Of a stretch of 64,000 bases of DNA, positions 1 to 8,067 are shown piece after piece (the first letter of the stretch is position 1; every line of letters begins with the position of its first letter). The position numbers and the translations under genes were made by a program. The notes below the pieces were generated by a model. That model saw only the letters and a program-made list of their open reading frames with translations. It did not search any database and was not told the DNA's origin. The DNA is from JAUSFM01 sp964343705 (GTDB lineage: Archaea; Nanobdellota; Nanobdellia; Woesearchaeales; UBA12501). The stretch is from positions 7,297 through 71,296 of the forward strand of contig CAYFJX010000009.1 of the NCBI GenBank assembly GCA_964343705.1, written 5' to 3'.

Positions 1-2
1 AA

Positions 3-1106
3 AAATACTGGAAACAATGCCTTGTTTTTCTTGGTTGTTTTTCCTTTATTCTTTTTTGGATTTGGTATGTTGCTGCTGTTTCAGCAAAGCTAGGCACACT
101 CAATATTGGTGCAGGTGGTAATGCTATTGATCCTTCTGTGTTGTTTACTGAATTGTTTTGGTCGTCAATTAAAGTATACCTTGAAGAAAACTACACCATC
201 CTAGGGCACTTTGCTGCCATGCTAGGTTGTTTTATGTTTGCATTTAAGTATGGTAAGAGTTGGCATAAAAACTTCAATGAGGAGTCTGTCACTGAGTCTC
301 ATGGTGCTCGTTTCATGCTTGCATATGTAATAGGTGCTATTCCATGGTTTGTTGCAATGTCATTTAAACTAGGTGGGCATTCGTACCACCAGTATCCTCT
401 TGCATTCTTGTTTGCTTTTATGCTTGCCATGTTTATGTATTGTTTGGCTGAATTATGTGCAAAACTGTTTACCAGGTTTTTACCCTCTTTTGCTAACTGG
501 AAAACTTTTTTGAAAGTAAGTGTTATGCTCATCTGCGTGCTCTTCTTTTTTTCTTTAGCAAAGCAAGTTTCCAACACTTTATTTAACACACAATACCCTG
601 GTGTTGATACTGCAGGTGATTTTATCAAGCGTCACTCCCATCCTGATGATGTTATGTTTCATTCAGGAGGACAAAGCCATGGAATGTTATGGCATGCTGA
701 CCGAAAAGGAGTTTCATTTACAACTAACCTTACTCTGTTTAAAGAACTTGAAAAACAGTATGGTGCAAAATGGGTTGTGTTATATGACAAATCAATATAT
801 ACAAAAAAACCTCCAGAAATTGCAGACTACCTTCATAAACATTATACCCTACGACAATACGCGTTTAGTTTCCTGGCAGATGACAGCATTCTCCTAAACT
901 ATTATATCCTGGAACGGTCTGATAACCCGCCTGTTCCTTATCCTCGATCAATGCAAGAATTCTCCTCTTTACGAGAAACTAGGAAATCAGTAGTACGCCA
1001 GACGAACTATGAGTTTGTGCATGGTACATCAAAATTTATCCAAGTAACTTTTGTACAAAATCCTGATTTAGTTGGATCAGGCTTCCAATCCAAAGGTAAG
1101 GCATAA
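3..1106 (+). CDS. Membrane glycosyltransferase-like protein (GT39/ArnT style), 5'-truncated by window edge
   Basis: The reading frame is open from base 3, so the gene starts before the window; the GTG at 138 is only the first in-frame start candidate. The visible N-terminal half holds several hydrophobic membrane segments with short loops. From about base 600 the protein turns soluble, with a DTAGDFIKRHSHPDDVM-like stretch and a later VVLYD strand. This is the layout of dolichol-phosphate-mannose/ArnT-type glycosyltransferases, which have a multi-pass N-terminus and a small alpha/beta C-terminal domain. The catalytic DE loop of the family would lie upstream and cannot be seen. The next gene starts 33 nt downstream, and a flippase-like neighbour fits a surface glycan or lipid role. 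The family call rests on overall pattern only. Confidence 0.55.
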   Translation, partial: KYWKQCLVFLGCFSFILFWIWYVAAVSAKLGTLNIGAGGNAIDPSVLFTELFWSSIKVYLEENYTILGHFAAMLGCFMFAFKYGKSWHKNFNEESVTESHGARFMLAYVIGAIPWFVAMSFKLGGHSYHQYPLAFLFAFMLAMFMYCLAELCAKLFTRFLPSFANWKTFLKVSVMLICVLFFFSLAKQVSNTLFNTQYPGVDTAGDFIKRHSHPDDVMFHSGGQSHGMLWHADRKGVSFTTNLTLFKELEKQYGAKWVVLYDKSIYTKKPPEIADYLHKHYTLRQYAFSFLADDSILLNYYILERSDNPPVPYPRSMQEFSSLRETRKSVVRQTNYEFVHGTSKFIQVTFVQNPDLVGSGFQSKGKA

Positions 1107-1138
1107 CCTTAATAAACCCATTTTTGTTTCTTACCCCT

Positions 1139-2095
1139 ATGGAGCGTAAAAAGCTAGTGAAGATGGGTGTTTTTACCATTGTTTCGATATTACTAGTCTG
1201 GCTCTTATTTCAGTATGTAAATATTTCACAGATTCAAAAAGTGTTTATGAGTGTATCACTCAAAGGAATTTTGATAGGATTCCTTTTTTATGTTGCCAGC
1301 TATGTAATTCGAGCAGCACGCTTTTACTGGTTACTTGACAAAAAAATCAAGGTAGGTATGTTCTTTTTTATTGTCTGCTTACACAATATGATTAATTCAC
1401 TTATTCCTGCCCGAATAGGGGAGCTTTCTTATGTGTACTTTGTAAAAAAACGTGGTGTGCCTGTGACACAAGCAGCTGCAAGTCTTGTAGCTGCCCGTAT
1501 TTTTGACCTTGTATCTGTGGTGCTCTTGTTTTTTATTGCTTTGATGATTTCATGGAATTCATTGCCTGTCTTTTTTACAAATCTGACACCATATGTCATT
1601 GGCTTACTAGTAGCGATTAGTGTTGGTTTGCTGCTCATCATGTTGTTCGCAAAGAAATTCCTTGTTTGGTTTAGAGCATTGTGCAAAAACAAATTTATTG
1701 CAAACTTGGTTGACAAAATAACAGACTTCACTGAACACTTTTGTAAGAATCACAGTAAAAGAAAACTTCTTATGCTTTTTGTTACCAGTATTTTTTTGTG
1801 GATTTGTCAATTTCTCGTGATCTACTCTATTTTTGCTGATATTCTTCAGATTAGTTTTTGGTACATTATTATGGGAGCACTTGCAGTAATCTTTTCAACA
1901 GTTATGCCAGTGCAAGGCATTGCAGGCTTTGGTAGTATAGAAGGAGCATGGGCACTTGCGTTTATTGCACTTGGGGTAAGTAAAGAACTTGCAATAGCGT
2001 CAGGGTTTGTCTACCACTTTGTGTTTATAGGCTACTTTGTGACACTGGGAATTGTAGGCACCATTGGGTGGAAAGTATATACTAAATCTCAGTAA
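1139..2095 (+). CDS. UPF0104 / lysylphosphatidylglycerol synthase transmembrane-region family protein
   Basis: A polytopic membrane protein of about 318 residues. Features typical of the UPF0104 (LPG_synthase_TM) family are visible: an early ASYVIRAARFYWLL segment, an NSLIPARIGEL loop, and a C-terminal glycine-rich GIAGFGSIEGAWALAF segment. The family is thought to move or modify lipid-linked substrates, and in archaea it often sits beside glycosyltransferases, as it does here. I chose the ATG at 1139 over the TTG at 1124 because an AATAAACC TATA-like box lies about 26 nt upstream, matching the leaderless pattern seen through the window. The specific substrate is unknown. Confidence 0.75.
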   Translation: MERKKLVKMGVFTIVSILLVWLLFQYVNISQIQKVFMSVSLKGILIGFLFYVASYVIRAARFYWLLDKKIKVGMFFFIVCLHNMINSLIPARIGELSYVYFVKKRGVPVTQAAASLVAARIFDLVSVVLLFFIALMISWNSLPVFFTNLTPYVIGLLVAISVGLLLIMLFAKKFLVWFRALCKNKFIANLVDKITDFTEHFCKNHSKRKLLMLFVTSIFLWICQFLVIYSIFADILQISFWYIIMGALAVIFSTVMPVQGIAGFGSIEGAWALAFIALGVSKELAIASGFVYHFVFIGYFVTLGIVGTIGWKVYTKSQ

Positions 2096-2127
2096 AGCTT
2101 TTATATCCAGTTACCTCTTTATGGTGT

Positions 2128-2495
2128 ATGACACTTGATGATGTATCTGAGGAATCTACTTTTGTCTTAGATAGGGCGGTTCCTACAACTCCTGCTGAGC
2201 ATATTGAGTCGTATAAAAGACGCCTTAAAGATATTGTAGCACAAAAACGTGCTGCAGAGGCTTGTACTTGGGATGCGATTAGTGTAGGCTTTCAGAATTA
2301 GAAAAACAATATGGGGCAACAACAGGCACAGACATTCCTCCTGAGCTTATTGAGTTTGGAACTGATCTTGACAGTGTTGAGAAAACATTGGCTCCACTTT
2401 CTGAGGCTAGCAATGCGGCGGGTTACGCGAGTAGAGTTGCGCCAGGTGCAGGTTCATTGAATGCTGTAGTTCAAGAATTGGATCGCTACTCTTGA
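2128..2495 (+). pseudogene. Broken paralog of the downstream 187-aa gene
   Basis: An ATG at 2128 opens a 57-codon frame ending in TAG at 2299-2301. The frame that continues the protein (reading LEKQYGATTG onward) is shifted and runs from about 2289 to the TGA at 2493-2495. The N-terminal part (TPAEHIESYKRRL) resembles TPAEYVANYTARI in the gene at 2551. The C-terminal part (PPELIEFGTDL) resembles PSDLQQFGEAL. The middle section of the intact copy is missing. This looks like a tandem duplicate that suffered an internal deletion and a frameshift. Upstream, CTTTTATATCC at about 2098-2108 is a TATA-like box. Confidence 0.6.
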
Positions 2496-2550
2496 GCTTA
2501 TCTTGTGTACACTAGAAAACTATTTATAGCTTCTTTGGTTACTATTTTTT

Positions 2551-3114
2551 ATGGACGCAAATCCAACAACACCAGCGGAGTATGTTGCCAATTACACAGC
2601 AAGAATTGATTCTGTAGTACAAGGAGCTCACCAAGCAACACGTACCATGTTAGAAGGCATGGCAGACGCAGCATATACTGATCCAGGTATACACGCATGG
2701 GTGGGTAGTATGTGGCCTGATTCTCCTAATACGTTTGACCCTCACATGGCAGCTCGTCTTGACCCTCGTCATACAAGTCAGATGGAGGGACAGCTTTCGG
2801 ATATAAAACGAACAGCTCGTAGATTACAGGCTCGATTAACCCCATTAAAAGATGCTTATGGAAATCTTACTGAAGGAGAAATGCCTTCTGACTTACAACA
2901 ATTTGGTGAAGCACTTACAGAACTTGAACAACGTCTTGCACCGTATATTCCTGAAGCAGAAGAAATACGACGTGCAGGACTTACTGCGGGCATTACCTTG
3001 CCAGATATACGACCTCCGCCAAGTCCGTATGCAGGTTATCCGTACTTTGAAGATGATGATGGGTTTGATGATGACCCTTTCTTTGATCGGCCTCGAAAAA
3101 CAAGATGTTGGTAA
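2551..3114 (+). CDS. Hypothetical acidic protein, 187 aa
   Basis: No family recognised. The protein is mostly helical and charged in its first 150 residues, with heptad-like Leu spacing around residues 90-130. It ends in a Pro-rich linker (PDIRPPPSPYAGYPYF) and an acidic Asp cluster followed by RPRKTRCW. No signal peptide or membrane segment is visible. A degenerate copy lies immediately upstream (2128-2495), so the family has been duplicated locally. The stop codon abuts the stop of the convergent AAA ATPase gene with no spacer. Confidence 0.6.
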   Translation: MDANPTTPAEYVANYTARIDSVVQGAHQATRTMLEGMADAAYTDPGIHAWVGSMWPDSPNTFDPHMAARLDPRHTSQMEGQLSDIKRTARRLQARLTPLKDAYGNLTEGEMPSDLQQFGEALTELEQRLAPYIPEAEEIRRAGLTAGITLPDIRPPPSPYAGYPYFEDDDGFDDDPFFDRPRKTRCW

Positions 3115-4308
3115 TTAGTATTGGGCTGGTTGCGCTTCAATAGCTCGCAAATATTCTCGAGCAGTTGGTGTTTTTCTAATTCCTTTTCCTTGTGCTTCTG
3201 TTCGTCGTATTCCCCAAGATAACTCTGCCATAGAACACACATCCCGTATGTTTCTACCAGAATAACCAAGGGTTGCTTCTGCTAGACGAGTATGATCCTC
3301 TTCTTTTAATTGTTTTGCGTAAAACGCAAAAATACCTGCACGCTCTACTTCATTCGGAGGAGGAAAGTAAATATGTGTGCTAAACCTGGACAAAAGTGCA
3401 TTATCTAAATCACTTTTCCTGTTTGTTGCTGCAATAACTCGTGCGTTTTTGCTTGCATCCATTCCATCCATGTTTCGTAGCAAGACACTCAACATGAACT
3501 TGTACTCATCATTTGCATTGGTTGTTCCTCTATTCACTGCAAAACAATCAATCTCATCAAAAAACAAAATATACTGTTCAAATCCTTCTTCGCAAATTTT
3601 GAAAACCTTGCCAAGATTTTTGTAACCTTCACTTATCCATTTAGTCATAAGTGACTCAATATTCACTTTTATTAACGGGACACCCGCTATTCCAGCAAGT
3701 ATTCGCGCACTTAATGTCTTTCCAGTACCAGGAGGACCTTCAAATAAAACACCTCGAGGAATGTTTGGTTCTGGGCGTACCCTGGTAAGTTGTACCATCT
3801 CCTCATATATTTCAGGGTGTTTTAGTGGAGCAAGAACAGTTTTTTTTATTTTGTCCTTTGCTTCTTCATACCCAACAAGTGCATCCCACCCAAGTCCATC
3901 TTCTGGCTGGTAGATAGTAACACTCATGTTTTCGAGTTGTGTCTCTGAACTTTCTTTACCTTTTAATGGTGTTGTTTTTCTGTACAGGTGTGCAAGTGCT
4001 GCAACAATAGGATCTGTTGGTATACTTAACTCAGCTCGAATTCCATTACTATCGAACCACACAGTGCCTTGTTCAGATCTAAGGTAGGTCCAGTCTCCTA
4101 TAAACCCCCCATTAAGGTCGGGCTTCCTAAGAACTTTTAAGAGGCCAGTAAGGTCCTTAACTGCAATATTGTAGTAACCTTGCAAATTGATCTTTACTCC
4201 GTGTCCATCACGTTCAACTGATACACTTTGTGGGAACTCACCATCTACACAATAATCTGCAAGCTCCTTTTTTAATTGTTCAACAACCACGTCAAATTGT
4301 AAACTCAT
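3115..4308 (-). CDS. AAA+ ATPase, single AAA domain
   Basis: A 397-residue protein with an unrecognised N-terminal region of about 130 residues and one AAA+ module. Walker A is GPPGTGKT at residues 191-198, Walker B is ILFFDEID near 247-254, sensor-1 is AATNRKSD, and a candidate arginine finger is in LLSRFS near 308. The module resembles the PAN/Cdc48/katanin clade (classical AAA). It lacks a second AAA domain and an obvious coiled coil with HbYX motif, so it is not a canonical proteasome-activating nucleotidase, although a proteasome beta gene exists at 49301. A TTAAATAA box about 26 nt upstream of the ATG indicates its own leaderless promoter. Confidence 0.8.
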   Translation of the reverse strand: MSLQFDVVVEQLKKELADYCVDGEFPQSVSVERDGHGVKINLQGYYNIAVKDLTGLLKVLRKPDLNGGFIGDWTYLRSEQGTVWFDSNGIRAELSIPTDPIVAALAHLYRKTTPLKGKESSETQLENMSVTIYQPEDGLGWDALVGYEEAKDKIKKTVLAPLKHPEIYEEMVQLTRVRPEPNIPRGVLFEGPPGTGKTLSARILAGIAGVPLIKVNIESLMTKWISEGYKNLGKVFKICEEGFEQYILFFDEIDCFAVNRGTTNANDEYKFMLSVLLRNMDGMDASKNARVIAATNRKSDLDNALLSRFSTHIYFPPPNEVERAGIFAFYAKQLKEEDHTRLAEATLGYSGRNIRDVCSMAELSWGIRRTEAQGKGIRKTPTAREYLRAIEAQPAQY

Positions 4309-4368
4309 AGAAAAAAGAGGATTGGACTGTTATTTAAGCATATGTGTAGTAAGAAATAGAAATTATAT

Positions 4369-4593
4369 TTAAGCAGATTGTGCTTCTTCTTTCTTGTCTG
4401 CTTTAGCTTCTTTTTGTGCCATTTCAGTATAGCCACACTTACCACAAGTCTTTCTATCTTTGTGGCTTGCCATAAAGAATCCTGGACCACACTTTGCACA
4501 GGTTGGATTGGAACGTTCTACTTTGTCACCGCCAACTTTATACTTGGTGTATACTGGACTTGGCTTTTTTGGTTTTTTTTCTTTTTTTGCCAT
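4369..4593 (-). CDS. rps27ae: 30S ribosomal protein S27ae (eS31)
   Basis: A 74-residue basic protein with a zinc-binding C-x2-C ... C-x2-C arrangement (CAKCG and CGKCG), diagnostic of archaeal S27ae, a small-subunit protein. The N-terminus is Lys/Pro-rich and the C-terminus is an Ala/Glu/Lys tail. It is the last gene of a minus-strand operon with S24e, Spt4, Rpo7 and a PIN protein, an order common in archaea. It starts 9 nt after the S24e stop. Confidence 0.93.
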   Translation of the reverse strand: MAKKEKKPKKPSPVYTKYKVGGDKVERSNPTCAKCGPGFFMASHKDRKTCGKCGYTEMAQKEAKADKKEEAQSA

Positions 4594-4602
4594 TGAATAT
4601 CA

Positions 4603-5040
4603 TTACTCCTTCTTTTCTTCAGCCGGTGCAGCTTCTTCTTTTTTCTCTTCAGTAGCTTCAGCTTCTGCTGGTTTTTCTTCTTTTGCTTCTTCTTTAGGTG
4701 CTTCAGCAGGTTTTTCTTCAGCTGGTGCAGCCTCTGCTGCTGGAGCCGCTTCTTCTTTCTTTTCTTCTTTGAAATGCTTTTTTACCAGAACATCATTTTC
4801 TAGTCGCTTCATTTCTTTTTCATCAGAATAAATATGTGCAATAATCTTAGCTTTTTGTTTTCCAAATCGTGTATAGATATGTTTTAGAATAACTAGTTTA
4901 TCATCAGCAGACAATTTTTTTGCAACTTCTTTTTTCAGGTCTAGTCGTGATGGTGTTGCACTGCCATACTCTGCTTCGAGTGTAACTCGTTTTCGCGCAA
5001 GCAATGGTGTGTCTCGTTCCTTTAGTACTGTTACTTTCAT
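4603..5040 (-). CDS. rps24e: 30S ribosomal protein S24e (eS24) with acidic Ala/Glu/Lys/Pro tail
   Basis: The first 95 residues match S24e (MKVTVLKERDTPLL start, then ATPSRLDLKKEVAKKL and YTRFGKQKAKIIAHIY). An unusual low-complexity extension of about 50 residues follows, made of Glu, Lys, Ala and Pro, as often seen in archaeal proteins ending in EEKKE. I chose the ATG at 5040, with a GAGGGG Shine-Dalgarno-like stretch just upstream. An alternative ATG at 5052 would overlap the spt4 stop. Role: small ribosomal subunit. Confidence 0.92.
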   Translation of the reverse strand: MKVTVLKERDTPLLARKRVTLEAEYGSATPSRLDLKKEVAKKLSADDKLVILKHIYTRFGKQKAKIIAHIYSDEKEMKRLENDVLVKKHFKEEKKEEAAPAAEAAPAEEKPAEAPKEEAKEEKPAEAEATEEKKEEAAPAEEKKE

Positions 5041-5048
5041 TGTCCCCC

Positions 5049-5237
5049 TCATCTCACTTTAATGGCATATTCCCCTTTTGCTTCAAATCCGCATTTCTCA
5101 GCAATTTGTGATTTTTTTGGATCAAGAATGTACAAGCGTCCATGCCATACATTTGTTGTCTGATTGATTTTACACAATGGACAATCTCCACTGTCAATCA
5201 ACATCCGACATCGTTTACAAGCTTTTTTTCGTGCCAT
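5049..5237 (-). CDS. spt4: Transcription elongation factor Spt4 (RpoE'')
   Basis: A 62-residue zinc protein with CKRC and CPLC pairs and the conserved NVWHGRLYILDP segment of archaeal Spt4, which pairs with Spt5/NusG on the RNAP clamp as a processivity factor. It sits directly downstream of rpoE and upstream of S24e in the usual archaeal order. Spt5 is not in the window. Confidence 0.93.
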   Translation of the reverse strand: MARKKACKRCRMLIDSGDCPLCKINQTTNVWHGRLYILDPKKSQIAEKCGFEAKGEYAIKVR

Positions 5238-5258
5238 TTTTTTTATTGTTTTTTCAAC

Positions 5259-5840
5259 CTATTTTTTTTTATCTTTGTCTTTTGCAGCGTCTTTGCCGTC
5301 TTTTCCTACAACATCTTCATCAATCCAGTCAACCCGACCAAGGAATTTCTGACGCATAGTCAATCCAAGTTTTGGGTTTGAAAGATCTTTGAAGCTTACT
5401 GCAATGATTCGTGCTTTACACTTATCATGTACTTTCAAGGTTCGCTTAGTGTCTTTACCAAGCAATGCTTTATCTTTTGAAAATGAAACAAAGTCATCCA
5501 TTGTTTGCGAAATGTGAATCATTCCTTCAATTGGACCAAGGTTAATGAACGCACCAAAGTCAGCAATGTCTCGAATGTTTCCAAGAGCAACTTCTTGTAG
5601 CTCAGGTTTAAATGAAAACAATTCAAAAGTTGTGTTGTAATATGCAGCGCCATCATTTGGAATGATTACACCTTCTTCGATTTCTTGAACATCAGCAACG
5701 TCAATTACTACGCCAAGATCTTTTGAAATAAAACCATCATATTTCTTTTTAATACGTTTGATAACTGCTTCCTTAGTTGGAAGGTGAAACATTTTTGGTG
5801 GTACGCGGATGTGGTCATTCAGTTGTATCTTGTAAAACAT
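5259..5840 (-). CDS. rpoE: DNA-directed RNA polymerase subunit Rpo7 (RpoE')
   Basis: The 193-residue protein has the N-terminal RNP-like domain (FYKIQLNDHIRVPP) and a C-terminal S1/OB domain (GNIRDIADFGAFINLG, then GMIHISQ) of Rpb7/Rpo7. With Rpo4 (not in the window) it forms the RNAP stalk that binds nascent RNA and helps open the promoter. The C-terminus ends in a Lys/Asp-rich tail. Spt4 follows in the same operon. The stalk is absent in bacterial RNAP, which matters given the sigma-like genes in this window. Confidence 0.93.
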   Translation of the reverse strand: MFYKIQLNDHIRVPPKMFHLPTKEAVIKRIKKKYDGFISKDLGVVIDVADVQEIEEGVIIPNDGAAYYNTTFELFSFKPELQEVALGNIRDIADFGAFINLGPIEGMIHISQTMDDFVSFSKDKALLGKDTKRTLKVHDKCKARIIAVSFKDLSNPKLGLTMRQKFLGRVDWIDEDVVGKDGKDAAKDKDKKK

Positions 5841-5865
5841 TTTTGTCTCCGGATCATGTCTTTTC

Positions 5866-6321
5866 TTAGATGATTGTCACATGCTTTTTTTGTCGTAATG
5901 TGATGATTTTTATACCTTCTTTCTTAAGGCGTTTTTTAAGGTTTTTGTCTTGTGTGGCAACAATACCATCATGTTTTGCTATTTTTATCAAAGCATCGTC
6001 CACATGATTGCACGCTGTTGACAGGACATTTATATTTTTTGCCTTTACAAGGTGCGATGCGAGCTTTGCAGCAGCTTTATCACGGCCTTTGCCAGTCTTC
6101 TGCAACTTGTCTAATTCATCAAGACTATGCCTCAGAACAAAGAGGTCATATTTAAACTTACAGATTCTGTCAATCTCAGTATAGATATCAACCCCTGCCT
6201 GGGCAGGTATCATAAGAAAATTCGTGTCAAGGAAGATCTCAGTATGGCCTTTTTTTGCTGTTTTAGGCCGTGTACTGGTTGATTTTGCTTTTTTCACGGG
6301 TTGTTTCTTTCTTGTGACCAT
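5866..6321 (-). CDS. PIN-domain protein (Fcf1/Utp24-like putative rRNA-processing nuclease)
   Basis: A basic Lys/Arg/Thr N-terminus of about 25 residues precedes a PIN domain with acidic residues in EIFLDTNFLMIP, SLDELDKL, HVDDALI and VATQDKNL. In archaea this PIN family lies upstream of rpoE and is linked to ribosome biogenesis (Fcf1/Nob1-like) rather than to toxin-antitoxin pairs. No antitoxin-like partner is adjacent. It is the first gene of the operon, with a TATA-like box at 6338-6349. Confidence 0.82.
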   Translation of the reverse strand: MVTRKKQPVKKAKSTSTRPKTAKKGHTEIFLDTNFLMIPAQAGVDIYTEIDRICKFKYDLFVLRHSLDELDKLQKTGKGRDKAAAKLASHLVKAKNINVLSTACNHVDDALIKIAKHDGIVATQDKNLKKRLKKEGIKIITLRQKKHVTII

Positions 6322-6337
6322 TGTCTTGTTGATTGTA

Positions 6338-6349
6338 GCTTTAAAAAGG
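6338..6349 (-). promoter_or_regulatory. TATA box of the PIN-rpoE-spt4-S24e-S27ae operon
   Basis: On the minus strand this reads CCTTTTTAAAGC, about 26 nt upstream of the PIN gene ATG at 6321. That predicts a leaderless or nearly leaderless transcript. Confidence 0.55.
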
Positions 6350-6435
6350 CTGTTTCTTTAAATAGCTTGTGGTTTGGGGTAGTTGGAGAGCAACCTGCAT
6401 AAGGCTTATATACAAGCATATTGTACTCCTTTTTG

Positions 6436-6621
6436 ATGCACTTACAGATAACGAGGAAAAGGCTGACCTCAAGGAGCAAGAACGATCAGGAATTTGGTAC
6501 TCATGAGGTACTTGAACAAATAGTAGGCACTTACCATGGGCCTGAGGGGGATGCATTGCTTTACTCTTTTTTCACTCGATTTCACCCTTTTTCTACCCAA
6601 ATAATAGAAAAATTTATATAG
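6436..6621 (+). CDS. Possible small protein, 61 aa
   Basis: An ATG at 6436 lies about 28 nt after GGCTTATATACA (about 6402-6413), the leaderless spacing seen for real genes here. The product has a basic N-terminus and an amphipathic C-terminal half (EVLEQIVGTYHGPEGD onward). I recognise no family. A minus-strand frame overlaps, so coding status is uncertain. Confidence 0.3.
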   Translation: MHLQITRKRLTSRSKNDQEFGTHEVLEQIVGTYHGPEGDALLYSFFTRFHPFSTQIIEKFI

Positions 6622-6932
6622 TTGGTATGTCTAAGATATATCACTGAATTTACTATAATTTCGACACAAAAAAATGTACGGGCAAACACGCAGCTGGAAA
6701 CGGAATATGATCATTCTAGCTGACAAGCTACGTCTGTTCACAGTGATGCCGTACACTATTGTGTGCTTCTAACGTCAGCGTCAACTTCTCGATCTCGGGC
6801 TCAATGTCCAAGAAACCAAAAACGGGCGGTTGACGCGCGTAATGTTATAATCCCATCCTGATACAGCTCTATCTGAATTTTCCAGGTAGAGACCAGAATA
6901 AAGACCAGATCCAGGTAATAAAGCTGAGGAAT
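6622..6932 (+). other. Intergenic segment: possible structured RNA or decayed ORF
   Basis: TTTATATAG at about 6613-6621 is a TATA-like box pointing right. An ATG at 6674 opens 32 codons to a TAA at 6770-6772, and the same frame then stays open to a TAA at 6848-6850 with protein-like content (RQLLDLGLNVQET). An 8-bp inverted repeat GCGTCAAC (6778-6785) / GTTGACGC (6829-6836) and the pair CACAGTG/CACTATTGTG suggest RNA folding. I recognise neither RNase P nor SRP RNA signatures. It could be a small gene killed by one nonsense codon, or a non-coding RNA. Confidence 0.3.
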
Positions 6933-7898
6933 GTGCGAATGCAAGTGCTGAGACGTGTGCTGAGGAATAGTGAAGGCCATAGAGGCCCTAATCTAGAAGG
7001 TAGACTTGTAACTCCTGTTACACCTTCTATTGTAGGGCCAGAAGGTGTTCCTGTAGACTTGTCTCAAACAACACCCTATGGCAGTGCTATCTTAGAACAC
7101 TTAGCTGCCTATACACAAGCAGCAGAATCTGGAGATGGTCAGGCAATGCAACGAGCCCAAGCAGAAGCTGAGGCCTTGCTTGCCCATGGAAATGAGCAAC
7201 TTGAAGCAATAGCATACCAGGTTGCTCGCATGCTTATACCAGAAGGATTCCACAAAGTTGAAAATCCTCCTGAAAGTAACATTCTTGAATACAAATCAGT
7301 TAATGGAGAAAGTGGCATTCGAATCGCGTTCTGTCCTAAATCATTTGAAAGCTTGTACCGGAAAGTTCGCGCTCTTCAAAGTGTATCTTCTGAACAACTT
7401 GCAGAACAAGTAGCAGCAGGTAAGAATGTTACAGAACTTCTTGAATCATATAAGTCTGGCAGTGCGCACCCTGTTACAGACATCTACCGTATGCGAATCA
7501 TAACAAAAGATATGCAAACACTTGAGCGAGCATGGCAATTAGTTGACAGAGTAGGTGTACAACCAGGAACTCTTTCAGATTACATTGACGCTCCAAAAGC
7601 AAATGGTTACAGAACACGATCAGGTGTTGTAATAAACCCAGAAGACGCACGCTTTCTTGTAGAAGTGCAAGTGCGAACAGAAGCAATGGACAAGGCAGCG
7701 CACACCAATGGTCAAGCACGGTACCACATCAAACCACGCTACTGGCCATTGGATCAGAGAGCAAACGAGCCATCTGTCTATGATGTACCGTCAAATGCTC
7801 GTAAAGACAAGAAGAAAAAACAAAAGCGTGCAGGTATACTTTTACCAGGACAACGACAAGGTTATGATCACTTGCTAACGCAAGCGCAACAAAATTAA
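6933..7898 (+). CDS. RelA/SpoT-like (p)ppGpp synthetase domain protein
   Basis: Residues about 120-270 of this 321-residue protein carry RelA/SpoT synthetase motifs in order: CPKSFESLYRKV (134-145), equivalent to the RxKS..SiyrK ATP-binding motif; DIYRMRIIT with the likely Mg-binding D183; DYIDAPKANGY; and EVQVRTEAMD with E244. Bacterial enzymes transfer pyrophosphate from ATP to GDP/GTP. Here the usual Arg before the PK motif is Cys and the NGYxSLH loop reads NGYRTRS, so activity may differ. There is no HD hydrolase, TGS or ACT domain, so it resembles a small alarmone synthetase with a novel helical N-terminus (1-115) and a Lys-rich tail. Start GTG 6933 or ATG 6939. Alarmone synthetases are rare in archaea. 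Confidence 0.7.
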   Translation: MRMQVLRRVLRNSEGHRGPNLEGRLVTPVTPSIVGPEGVPVDLSQTTPYGSAILEHLAAYTQAAESGDGQAMQRAQAEAEALLAHGNEQLEAIAYQVARMLIPEGFHKVENPPESNILEYKSVNGESGIRIAFCPKSFESLYRKVRALQSVSSEQLAEQVAAGKNVTELLESYKSGSAHPVTDIYRMRIITKDMQTLERAWQLVDRVGVQPGTLSDYIDAPKANGYRTRSGVVINPEDARFLVEVQVRTEAMDKAAHTNGQARYHIKPRYWPLDQRANEPSVYDVPSNARKDKKKKQKRAGILLPGQRQGYDHLLTQAQQN

Positions 7899-8067
7899 TT
7901 GGGAAGATAATTGGATTAGAGAGTGCATGGTGGTTGAGAAATGAAACAAGTACAAGCAATGCAGCGAGAAGTAGAAGAACTATTGGTGAAGTTGGAAGAG
8001 ATCGGAGCATAGGACGTTTTACTCTTTATCGAAAGAGATAAATACTTCCTTTATTTTCTTAATTACG

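Noticed and set aside
3115..4308. Proteasome-activating nucleotidase (PAN)
   Set aside because: The AAA module fits the clade, but no N-terminal coiled coil and OB domain or C-terminal HbYX motif is visible.
5866..6321. VapC toxin
   Set aside because: No antitoxin gene is adjacent, and the conserved position before rpoE points to the Fcf1-like housekeeping PIN family.
6622..6932. RNase P RNA or SRP RNA
   Set aside because: No GAGGAAAGUC-type core or SRP helix 8 signature could be found.
7941..8012. 23-codon ORF starting MKQVQAMQREVEELL
   Set aside because: Too short, with no coupling, no promoter and no clear ribosome-binding site; reads as a helix fragment but cannot be supported.
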